Positions 1 to 9,373 of a DNA stretch of 64,000 bases are shown here, piece by piece. The notes below the pieces were generated by a model. It saw only the letters and a list, made by a program, of their open reading frames with translations. It searched no databases and had not been told where the DNA came from. The DNA comes from Arthrinium phaeospermum (lineage: Eukaryota > Ascomycota > Sordariomycetes > Amphisphaeriales > Apiosporaceae), in contig QYRS01000001.1 in the NCBI GenBank assembly GCA_006503535.1, forward strand, positions 4,774,001 to 4,838,000, in the 5' to 3' direction. A program made the position numbers and the translations under genes. Within the stretch, counting starts at the first letter, position 1; each line of letters opens with the position of its first letter.

Positions 1-65
1 CTGCAGGGGCTGCGGTGGGGTTTGGTCATAGTCTACCATAACGCGACTTTCTTACATCAAATCAG

Positions 66-148
66 CTCTCGATAGCTCAGTTGGCAGAGCGATGGACTGT
101 AATAGTATAGTAATCCACAGGTCGCCGGTTCAAATCCGGCTCGGGAGA
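66..148 (+). tRNA. tRNA-Tyr (anticodon GTA), intron-containing
   Basis: This is a cloverleaf with a 7-bp acceptor stem (66-72 with 141-147) and discriminator A148. The D arm is 75-90, and the T arm carries the GGTTCAAATCC core at 128-138. The GTA anticodon is at 99-101. About 10 bases (103-112) sit between anticodon position 37 and the 3' half of the anticodon arm. That is the canonical intron position, and tRNA-Tyr genes of ascomycetes usually have an intron. The outermost anticodon-stem pair (92/118) is A-C, a slight weakness. Confidence 0.9.
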
Positions 149-1656
149 GTTGCCACACAATGCTATCATCCGCCTCAGGCGGGTTGAATTTTTTTTCTCT
201 TTTTGGCTCTTTTCGCAAACAGGTTGATTGGTTCTTTTTACATGAGTATACCACACCATTGATGTCTGTTTCCCGACAGCACATTTTCTTTGCGCCCTGA
301 CTTTTTCTACGCAGTTCCTCCACCTGACCACTTCTGCTGGCTTCTTGCATGTACTCAACAGGGTGTACTACTGCCACCATTGACTGCATGTTTCTCAAGT
401 TACCTTAGAATGTTGATATCTTCGCCTCGTGCATATACTTGAACTCAATCGAGTTGCGCAAATCTAGTTTATCTCAGGAACGCCCGTCCAATTCGTTGTC
501 TAGTCTTTTTCGATCGAGATCTAGCACCTTATCTTTCGCTATCATTAGTATGACGACCTTGTTCATTTCCTGACACAGTCCAGATGTGCTATAGTTGGCT
601 ATAATGACGTGGAGATCGTAGTCAACCAGCGTATCCTACGTTGTTCGCTCCCACTTTGAATCTCAAAATTGGAATTATCGCTTATGTAGAAAGCGTACAC
701 ATTCAACCGTTGTTTTTTAATACTCTATGACTTTGGCTACGTGAAGACAGTATTTGAATGTTTCAGTTTTAGTACTGAGACTGGTTGTTTAGGAGCATAG
801 GTGGTCGGGCCAGTCTTCTGGCCTTGAACCTGAACTGCACTTCTTCGCCAACTCCAAATTTGAAATGTTGAGTGGAAAAAGAAGAAAAAAATTATAACCC
901 AACCCAAAAACTCTTGATAGGACTCGAACTGGGAACCGCCCAAAAAAATTGGTCGGACGTCCTATGAGGTGGCTGTGGGAACGGTGAATTGCTTGACTGA
1001 GCACCGTGTTACTTCCACCCGGCCAAGTTTGTCAGCTTCTGACGAAGCTACTGCCTCAAGGGGGTTCTGGGGCTATTGGGCTTAAGTATCTGCTGGCTTT
1101 GGAAAGGTTGCTGTCTGCTCAGAGTCGGGCTCGACTGGTGGGTGGGTGGAAGGTTTGGTGTGTCCCTGGGTCGACCCAAACTTGCGCCACGTCCCATAGC
1201 GTTGAGCTGTGGGAGCGCATATGTTTGGGGGGTTCAGTGGGTGCCTGTTATGCTACAATATTATGGTAAGATGGCTAGCAGAAAAAGCAGTTGATAGGTT
1301 TGAGATGAGGATCTGGGTGGGTGTTCTGCTGGATAGGGGGTTATTAGTTCCCTATGTATGCATGAAGCGAGATGGACAAGAAGCGTTGATCAGTGCTACC
1401 GTTTCAAATCAGAGGCGCCTTCGTAGAATATAGGTAGAACAACCTGGGAATTGCTCGTATCATGTGATATTGAGACTGTCAACCAAACAGTAGAGTTGCC
1501 CGATGCTATCATCCGCCTCGGCCGAAGTGAACTTTCTGAATTTGTCCGCCACCAACAGCATTATCGCGTGTCGTCTCTGTTGACTTGTTTGCTGTATAAC
1601 GCATCTCATCAGGGATTTTCCACGTGTGCAAACTGCAGGAATCCATTTTGGTCTGT
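149..1656. other. Intergenic, no gene recognised
   Basis: I see no convincing coding region on either strand. A degenerate tRNA-like stretch around 900-1010 has a T-arm-like motif and a D-arm-like motif on the minus strand but does not fold into a proper cloverleaf. Confidence 0.5.
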
Positions 1657-2218
1657 TTATCTTCTCGTTGGCTTCGCTACGGCCATCTTTCTCTCGTTGC
1701 TTATCGCACCTGTGGTGAATACCAACGGACTGACATGAGGGCGTACGTCTTTTTCCAGACCTTTCAAACTATCGGCCATCGCCTCATTTAGTTTTCCTTT
1801 AGTAGGTTCATCAATCTCTCTCTGTAACAATTCCAATAACCACTTTATCCTCTTTGTGGTAAGGCGAAGTACAGTCATAAGCTCCCCCATATTGGTTAAG
1901 AATGGGCTTCAATGCGTCTAAGATCTTTCCCTCCCATAGATAATCTCTTACAGCTAGATATGCTGGGTACGAAGGCTGCTTTCGGCTTGGTATTGTTTTC
2001 TGGATGTCATCGGCAGCCTTCGTACAGGCTTTACACAAGTTGCTTGTGTCGAATTCCAAGGTTTCTTCGTTAAACGCTTTGTCGTAGCCGGAGCATGGGG
2101 CATGCATTCACTCGAGCAGTCCCAAATCGTTCACTATTCGGCATTTGTAAGAGGCTCCATTTTTCACGATTGGTTCTGCCACGCGGTAGAGAAGGGTTAG
2201 TTTGTGAAAGAAAGTCAG
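1657..2218 (-). pseudogene. Decayed gene of unknown function
   Basis: A protein-like minus-strand reading (KNGASYKCRIVND, then LCKACTKAADDIQ, then YPAYLAVRDYLWEGKIL, then RIKWLLELLQREIDEP) is broken twice. An in-frame TGA lies at 2108-2110, and a one-base frame change occurs in a five-base C run (plus strand) near 1883-1887. Between the breaks the residue use is typical of a real protein: two CxxC-like cysteines, then amphipathic helices. No start codon is clear upstream and no downstream exon was found. I do not recognise the family. It is either a pseudogene or a small gene hit by sequence errors; the internal stop favours decay. Confidence 0.45.
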
Positions 2219-2221
2219 CTA

Positions 2222-3815
2222 GATGGCGGCCTTAAGGTTGTGTAGCAGTGGCTCGGGGAGAAACGGAGCGGCTAAGAGATAACAAGCTGAAAGTGTTGGT
2301 TTATAGGTGGAAGTCGTCTCTGTTGATTAACGGAAGGTTGAGAGAACCTTGGGCATATAAGTACTAAAGTTGAACAAAGCAAGTATGCTGTTAGCTGTCG
2401 ACTCGCATTCCTCGTTGGGTTTGCCAGCACGTGTTGGATAATATCATGTTGCTTCATCTACAGGACGCAAACACATGTAGCAAACTGAGCTTAGGAACTT
2501 GGAGGGATATGCTGGAATGAGATAGCTCGGTTAATTTCATACGATTTCCCAGAACGGATCTGATTGCATTACAGGGTGGCCAACATCGGTGCGACCATGG
2601 CCTCGTTCGAAGCAACAGTTGCGCTATCTTTATTGCCCCGTTTGGCGAGGGTGTCTTGTCTTTCTGTCTTCTTTGCTCTTTTATTCCCCCCTTTTCATCA
2701 CTTTCTATACCGTGCACAGTCCAATCTACAGATGATGAAGCCTATGACGACTTCTTCCTGTAACAGCTTTGCGATGTTCGAAAACTGAATCTGGTGTTGA
2801 GATGGCGCGCAAGGCACCGAGTAGTGTCAGCCCTTTTGCTTCCATCAACGCCGACAGAAGTACTGGGTGTAGATGCCCTGTCAGACGCTGCGAAAGCTTA
2901 CATATCCGGATATTGTACTGTGGTGGTAGACTGTAGTATCGGGTAGTCAAGAGCGGACCGTTAATAGGGGGCATCAGTGGTGCCTGCATTTACAGAAAGA
3001 GCACAGATGTGGAAGCCCCTGCATGCTGTCACTTGATGCTGGCCTGGCTGTAATCTTTGGGGGCTTTCCAACCATTACAACATATGGTTATCCGTTTCTG
3101 ATCTTGGATGCACCGCACCCAGTTCTTGGACCTGCAAGCTGCTAGTCAACGATGACACAGGCAAAAGGTTTTCCTGGAATCCCGAGGAATCCGATGCAAT
3201 CTTGAATCAGGTGATATTGAACCGTGAGCCAAACGGCAGAGTCGCCGAAGCTCCCGTTGCAGCGTTGCTTGCTTCTTCCCGGTTCCAAAGACTGACATGT
3301 TCTGGAGCCGTGATGTGTCGCGGGGTCTCGCCGCCGCGTCCATGCTGATTGGTGGGAATGAGATCGGAGTTGCATCAAGGCTCCGCGCTACTCCACCCAC
3401 TACGGAGCACGTCCGTCCGCTATTTGGCTTCGGACGAGCACCCAATCTGTGCGCGATGACAGGGAAAACAAGAAATCCCGGACGTGCCAATTACTCGGTA
3501 TTGTTGGTTGCTGTTGAAGGCGACACCGCTGATCCAAGGACCGATGCATCGAATCGATTCACTACAGACAAAACACCCAGGCAGGACGGTCCTCACGCAT
3601 TGCCTGATTCAGCGCGTGGTGCGGGGCGCCGTTATTTGAGCGGCTCCGTAGTGCATCGTTCGTCAGGACCACCAACCTGATCTCGCTCATCTGGTCGGGA
3701 GCTGACATAGGACGATGGTCTTGCCATACAGCAGGTCCTTGCCATAATTATTCCGCAGGGGATTTCCAAGCTAGCGCAGACTGCAATCTTGATCTAATAT
3801 GTCAAAGGGGATGTG
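2222..3815. other. Intergenic, upstream of the cellulase gene
   Basis: No gene is recognised. The longest open frame (3297-3680, plus) has a composition like shadow reading and lacks any domain signature. The distal part may hold regulatory sequence for the cellulase gene downstream. Confidence 0.5.
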
Positions 3816-3915
3816 GTGGAGTGGGATTTGGCTTTACCCCTGTCAGACTAGACCCGTACCCCTGACCACTAGCTAACGCCCACCGGCCCAGGCCCCCGAT
3901 CCTGCCATGTATAAA
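3816..3915 (+). promoter_or_regulatory. Candidate cellulase promoter elements and TATA box
   Basis: A TATAAA lies at 3910-3915, about 100 bp before the endoglucanase ATG. Upstream are GTGGAG at 3816-3821, which fits the SYGGRG consensus of the carbon-repressor CreA/Cre1, and GGCTTTA at 3830-3836, which fits the GGC(A/T)4 consensus of the cellulase activator Xyr1/XlnR. Both consensi are short and occur by chance. Their position just upstream of the TATA box of a cellulase gene is the only support for function. Confidence 0.35.
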
Positions 3916-4013
3916 GAGCGCGAAGCATCGCCATGGCTGCATCTTGGGAGTCTGCACCAACCATTGTCTTGGCCAGTCGCACTATTTGACCATCTCGGAT
4001 CCGAACCGTCAGG

Positions 4014-5260
4014 ATGAGAGCCTTCGTTTTGAGCAGCACCTTTGCCGGTGCCGCACTCGCTGCGGCCAATGGCCCCTACGCCCAGTGCGGTGGAAACGGC
4101 TGGGCGGGCGAGTCGACTTGTGTAGATGGCTACACCTGCACCTTCTCCAACGACTGGTACTCGCAGTGCCTGCCCGGGAGTGCTCCCGCTCCTGCCCCTG
4201 CTCCCACCACCACTGCCCCGGCGACCACCATGGTGACTTCTACCAAGACCACCGCCGCGGGTGCACCGACGTCCACTTCGTCGGGCAAGTTCAAGTGGTT
4301 CGGCATCAACCAGTCCGTCGCCGAGTTTGGCGAGAAGAACCTCCCTGGTGTCTGGGGCAAGGACTTCTACTTCCCGTCGGACGAGACCATTGCCGTAAGT
4401 GCCCTGCAGCTCAGTATCACGTATGAAAATCCCGGCTAACATTGTACCTATAGACTCTCATCAGCCAGGGCTACAACGCCTTCCGCGTCGCCTTCCTGAT
4501 GGAGCGGCTGGTGCCGGACCAGCTGACGGCCACGGCCAACGCGGGCTACCTGGCCAACCTGACCCACACGGTCGACACCATCACCAAGGCCGGCGCCTAC
4601 GCCATCCTGGACTCGCACAACTACGGCCGCTACTACGGCAACATCATCACCGACGCGAGCCAGTTCAAGGCCTACTACGCGACGCTGGCGGGCGCCTTCA
4701 AGGCCAACGACAAGGTCGTCTTCGACACCAACAACGAGTGGCACGACGTCGACCAGGCCGTCGTCCTGGCCCTGAACCAGGCCGCCATCGACGCCATCCG
4801 CGCCGCGGGGGCCACCTCGCAGTACATCTTCGCCGAGGGCAACTCGTGGACCGGCGCCTGGCACTGGAACACGACCAACGACAACCTCAAGGCCCTCACG
4901 GACCCCCAGGACAAGCTCGTCTACGAGATGCACCAGTACCTCGACTCGGACGGCTCCGGCACCTCGGACGCCTGCGTTTCCGCGGACATTGGCGTGCAGC
5001 GCGTCGTCGGCGCGACCGAGTGGCTGCGCCAGAACGGCAAGAAGGGCATCATTGGCGAGTACGCCGGCGGGGCCAACGCGCAGTGCGAGGCCGCCGTCAA
5101 GGGCATGCTCGACCACATGCTCGCCAACAGCGATGTCTGGATGGGCGCCGTCTGGTGGGCTGGCGGCCCGTGGTGGGCGGACTACATTTACAGCTTTGAG
5201 CCCCCGAGCGGGACGGCTTACAAGTACTACAACTCGATTCTCAAGGCGTACGCCCCTTAA
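4014..5260 (+). CDS. Secreted endoglucanase, GH5 (subfamily 5-like) with N-terminal CBM1
   Basis: Two exons, 4014-4394 and 4454-5260, with a 59-bp intron (GTAAGT donor, CTAAC branch at 4436-4440, TAG acceptor), give 395 residues. Residues 1-19 look like a signal peptide. Residues about 20-53 are a four-cysteine CBM1 cellulose-binding domain (CGGNGW...YSQCLPG). A Pro/Ala/Thr linker runs to about residue 90, followed by a GH5 catalytic domain. The acid/base is Glu222 in NNEWHD and the nucleophile is Glu329 in IIGEYAGG; these contexts match fungal subfamily-5 endo-beta-1,4-glucanases. It would cut internal beta-1,4 bonds of cellulose outside the cell. The frame is intact and GC-rich, and both catalytic residues are present. 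Confidence 0.95.
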
Positions 5261-5824
5261 GGGTTGGTACTTTGAGGATAGGGGCTAGGGTTGGCGTGCT
5301 ATGTCAATATCGAAACGCACCAGTATGAGTTACGAGGAATGGTGGTGGTATTTAAGCAAGCTTCACTGTACATATTTATATGATCAAACCTATATATCAA
5401 GATTATCCATCGCTCGTATTTCTTCGACCTTGTAGTCGTGAGTTTCTCAAAAGTCAGATAAGAGATAATAGTAAAAAGGAAAGCTGCACCAGGCTATTTG
5501 GGTCGTGATAGTCTAGAAAACATACAGCTACGTCATTGTTGGATTAAAATTGGCCTAGCTTTCTTCCGTATTATTTATACTTGAGTAGATATGCTAGGCA
5601 GGAGGGTCGCCAAGCACGTCGTTGGCAGACCAAGCGCGCGCGTAGTGTGGCTGTGTATAGCCAGCAAACAGGCAGCAAGCAAGTGATATTTCTTCATCAT
5701 TTTGCTCCCTGCCAACACGAGTGAACTTCTCCTCCTTCAGGAACAAGAGGCCAATAATTGTGAAAACCAACAAATTGAATGTTATCACACGTCGAAGCCA
5801 GCACCCTCGCCCGGCCATCTAAGA
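5261..5824. other. Intergenic between two plus-strand genes
   Basis: This holds the AT-richer 3' flank of the cellulase gene and the leader of the next gene. No motif or gene is supported. Confidence 0.5.
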
Positions 5825-6443
5825 ATGGAAGATACTCAAAAACGCCCGCCCACCCCTCCGCCTTTGCCTCCAGCACCACGCCGGCGCCATATGGACGAAC
5901 GTCCATCGCAGTACATGGCCAACCTCGAAGCAGCAGGCCCGGACGCAATACAGCAGATATTGACGGCACCACAACCACCCCGTTCCCGACGGGGTACAAA
6001 CCCACCCATTACTTCTTCTACGGCACCCTCAAAGACCCTCGCATGTTGGCAGAGGTACTTGGGGCGGAGCAGGCACCGGCTCTTCGGCCTGCGAAGATCA
6101 TCGGCTACAGCTTGACCAACTGGGGGACTACAAGGCTCTGGTAGACGGGAAACCGGGAGAAGAAGTTGTTGGCGTCGCTGGCGAGATCACTTCGGCTGAA
6201 GATGAGCACAAGCTTACCTACTACGAGACCAACGCTTATTGCCTTGCACCTTGCCGTATCTTCTTCGTCGACGGCCGGGAGCCCGCGCAGCTCTCGGGGA
6301 AGACGTTCATGTACGCGGGGGATGCGGTGGCTTTGCGGGAAGGACGCTTTGATAGGCAGTTGTGGGAGTTGCAGATGGGTACCAGACTGCCGGCAAACTG
6401 GAACGTGAGCAAGGGGCCTGAGATAGGACAAGGCCCAACATAG
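5825..6443 (+). CDS. Gamma-glutamylcyclotransferase-like (AIG2/GGCT fold) protein, frame broken twice
   Basis: A proline-rich N-terminus starts at ATG 5825. It leads, after a one-base frame change in the C4 run at 5978-5981, into YKPTHYFFYGTLKDP. That is the YGTL signature opening the AIG2/GGCT fold. A second frame change in the G5 run at 6122-6126 leads into DYKALVDGKPGEEVVG and the rest of the fold (YYETNAYCL, FMYAGD), ending at TAG 6441-6443. Both breaks are consistent with one missing base in a homopolymer. Known members cleave gamma-glutamyl amino acids or related conjugates. The predicted length of about 206 residues suits a small fungal member. A GTGAGC near 6404 could instead open a 3' intron leading to the similar sequence at 6503. 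The enzyme class is inferred; the precise substrate is not. Confidence 0.7.
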
Positions 6444-7010
6444 CTTGCTGCCTTCACTTGAGTCAGCGGACCCCGGAAAACGAGAAGCCACGAACCTCCT
6501 TTGCAGGAAGGACGTTAGATAAGCAAAAATGGGAGCTGAAGATGGCTACGACGCGCGTGTCGTGTTAAAATCTATATACATAAATCGATGAAAAACTACG
6601 CTTTTCTTCTACGACGTAAAACATATTAAACCCTTTTCTTTCTCAAATAGTTCATGTTTTATTTTCCCTTCTTACTTTGAAGACTATTTTAACGAGCGCT
6701 CCGTGAATCGTGTTGATGTTTATCTCGACACGAGAGAGGTACCAGACTCCCGGCCCACGGACACGAGAGCAGGAGGTCGCGGCCCTCCTTGCGGAATTGA
6801 TCCAGTTCCAGGCGCTCCGCCTCCTGCCGCGCGGCGTAGGCATCTGCTTCCTTCTGTCCACGGACTATCTAATGGAAGTAGTAGACCAGAAGGGCGATGA
6901 ATCCGAGGGCGAAAACGTCTGAGGTGGGACAGGACCCAGCCCAGTTTGGTGCCTTCACTTGAGCCTGCCCGCCACAGCAAATGAGAAGCCAGGTATACTC
7001 CTTGGTTGCA
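6331..7010 (+). repeat. Diverged local duplications of the GGCT-like gene 3' end
   Basis: The coding segment at 6331-6372 (GAAGGACG...GGGAGTTGCAGATGG) recurs, diverged, at 6503-6545. The stretch at about 6410-6505, containing GCCTTCACTTGAG and GAGAAGCCA, recurs at about 6915-7010. GGTACCAGACT is also repeated at 6378 and 6738. Together these show at least two rounds of partial duplication behind the gene, now non-coding. Confidence 0.6.
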
Positions 7011-7322
7011 AATGAGATGAATACATCACAATTCACGAGTCGCGATGAGTCGCGCGAAAAAAAATGAGTCGCGAGTATTCAATTACATTGAATATGTGAT
7101 TGTTATGTGGCGGGATTGTAGATAGGCACACAAGTCCTGGCTGGGCCCAACCAACTCCCATTATTCACATGTGGGATATCCTGATTATTTTTCCTTTCCA
7201 GCAAAGCTCCAAGCTTTGAGCTTTTACCTCTTTTCATCGTTCGCACATCTCGCGAAATCTCTGTTTTACTTCACACTTCTGTGCAAGGAAATCATCATCA
7301 CAGTACATCCAACCAACCTCTC
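7011..7322. other. Intergenic with a GAGTCGCG cluster
   Basis: Three copies of GAGTCGCG lie within 37 bp (7037-7044, 7047-7054, 7066-7073). No gene is present. The cluster could be protein-binding sites or the edge of an old insertion; the sequence does not decide. Confidence 0.4.
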
Positions 7323-7466
7323 TTGCGGCGATTTGCCTAGCTTTCACCATCATCGCCGACCCCCTGATCATTCCATTTTTGCGAGCAACCTTTATTGCGG
7401 CGATTTGCCTATCTTTCATCATCATTGCCGTCCCCCTGATTATTTCACCTTTGCGACCGACAATCA
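7323..7466 (+). repeat. 72-bp imperfect tandem duplication in the leader of the next gene
   Basis: Two adjacent copies, 7323-7394 and 7395-7466, share TTGCGGCGATTTGCCTA and CCCCCTGAT blocks with about ten differences. The repeat ends only six bases before the ATG at 7473, so it most likely lies in the 5' untranslated leader. Confidence 0.75.
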
Positions 7467-7472
7467 TTCACG

Positions 7473-9373
7473 ATGGAGAAGAAGCCCAGCCTCATCGTTA
7501 CCTTGAAGGTTCCTACGAAGCCGCGACTCCCCGCGAAGCGCAAGCAATCTGGCGATGATTCAGATTCAGATTTCACTCCCACGAAACGACGCGCAACTGC
7601 TAACAGGAAAGTGGTTGACACTTCGGACGAGGACAGCGACAGCAGCAAAGCCCCAAGATCGGCGATGGCTCTGCTGGTCAATTGCAACATGGAAGCGGCG
7701 CCACAAGTAAGATCACCAACGATGCCATTCACGAAGCCACCACTGACGAAGGTCCCATCCAAGGTAGCGACAGCCATGATACCAATGTCACTGATGATGC
7801 TCCCGTCGCCGCTGCTCCTGTCGTCGCCACTCCCGACAACCTGATCCAGATTCCTGGTACCAACACCAAGGTCAACAACATGGTCGACGCCGTTGCCAAT
7901 AATGGTGCCCCAGAAGATGTTGGCATGGACGATGACGCGGCCTCTGATAGCAGCATTGAGAGTTTACCATGCAATGACATCGCCTTCATGGACAACGACG
8001 GAAAATGGAAGTGGAAGCATCCAGCCACCAAGAGAGGGCACGCCAACTTCAAGCTAGCCTTCCCGCTCGGCCCGGATATCTTCTACCAGCCATTCACCCA
8101 CCATGGCCTCGGCGGGTTCCAGGCCATCATCCATAGCATGGCAGCCCAGCATCCGGATCTTCCTGTCCCCAAACTGACAGAGTTTGCCATCGCCCTCAGG
8201 AGAGCCTCTAAAGTGAGCCTGAAGACCCACCACGATCAGCCCAACAAGACCGCATTCCATGTCCTCAGCGGCTCGAAGGTGGACGGCCAGGGCAACTGGG
8301 AGCCTGACTGCTTCAACGATGACACGCGCTTCCTCCTCCAGGACCACTTGGCGCTCGTCTTCAACATGTGGCAGAGCAAGCGCGATGTCCGCCTCACGCT
8401 CGCCATCTGGAGTAACGGCGTACCGTGGCCGTACAAGATTTGGGAGCGCGTTGGCTTCAAGGTGACAACGGACCGCGTCGTCTGGATTTACCACGACGGG
8501 CTCCAGTCCTACTCTGGTCTCGGCAATATTGGAAGTCGCGATGAGGAGATGATCAAGGCCTTGGAGTTCAAGGAGAAAGACCTCCATGCTTACTCAAAGA
8601 TTGTGCGAGGTGCTGGCTCCCTCGTTGCGGGCGACATCATGAAGCTGGATGCTCAGCAGTGGCCTCTTGCCGGAACGTCGAACCCCGCCGAGACGTCGAC
8701 CCCTGCCGAGACGTCTACCCCTGCAGAGCAGTCGGTTCCTGATGAACACTCGGTCGCTGCAGAAACGACCATTCCCGCCGATGAAGAGCCGGCCCCTGGT
8801 GAAGGAGAGTCTGTTCCTGCTGAGAAGACAGGCCCTGTTGAGCAGTCGGTTTCTGACATGCAATTGGCATCTACCGAAGGAAAGTCAGACATTGCTCAAG
8901 AGAAGCCTGAGCAGCCTATTGGTGCCGAAGACACTGCTCCTGCTGAGCAGCCGGCCCTGGTCGAAAGCGTGGTGCCTACCGACCAGTCACCTCCCCATGC
9001 GCGATCGGATCCTGCTGAACAAGAGCTGGTCCCTGCCGAGCAGTTGGTTCCTGCTGGAGAAGAGTCGGTCCCTGCCCAGCAGGCAAGTCCTGTCGAGCAC
9101 CCTGTTCCCGATACGCAATCGGTTACTGCTCAGAAGGAAGCAGCTGGTGCTGAAGACGCTCCCCCTGCTGAGCAGCCGGCTCCCGTCGAGAATGCGGTCA
9201 CTGTTGACCAGTTGCCCCGCGAGGTGCAATCGACCTCTGCTGCAGATGAGCCAGTATCTATCAACCACCCGCTCACTGAAAAAGAGATGGCCTTTGTCGA
9301 GCAAATGCTCCTCGCTAACGGATCGGCCCCTGTTGAGCAGTCAACGACCATTGAGCAGTCGACAGGCAACTGA
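7473..9373 (+). CDS. Protein of unknown function with a long Pro/Ala/Glu repeat tail
   Basis: The reading begins at ATG 7473 (MEKKPSLIVTLKVP, then a Lys/Arg/Asp/Ser-rich, nuclear-looking segment). It must change frame in the C4 run at 7651-7654 to continue to TGA 9371-9373, for about 633 residues. A central region of about 200 residues (KWKWKHPATKRGHANFKL to YHDGLQSYSGLGNIG) looks globular and may be the conserved core; I do not recognise it. From about position 8676 the protein is a degenerate octapeptide repeat around VPAEQS, likely disordered and acidic. The frame break looks like one missing base. The basic N-terminus and disordered tail suggest a nuclear or scaffolding role, but that is only inference. 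Confidence 0.6.
8676..9366 (+). repeat. Degenerate 24-nt coding repeats (VPAEQS-type octapeptides)
   Basis: Within the preceding gene, units such as TSTPAE and QSVPAE recur many times with a period near eight codons, diverged more at the 3' end. Units begin as near-identical copies (8676-8720) and then degrade, which fits repeat growth by slippage followed by drift. Confidence 0.75.

Noticed and set aside
900..1010. tRNA-like stretch on the minus strand
   Set aside because: T-arm and D-arm-like words are present, but the T stem does not pair and no anticodon arm forms.
3297..3680. 127-codon plus-strand frame upstream of the cellulase
   Set aside because: Composition is random-like, no domain is visible, and it lies in promoter territory.
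4399..5199. Long alternative frames on both strands across the cellulase gene
   Set aside because: They are Arg/Gly- or Val/Leu-rich shadows caused by high third-position GC of the real gene.
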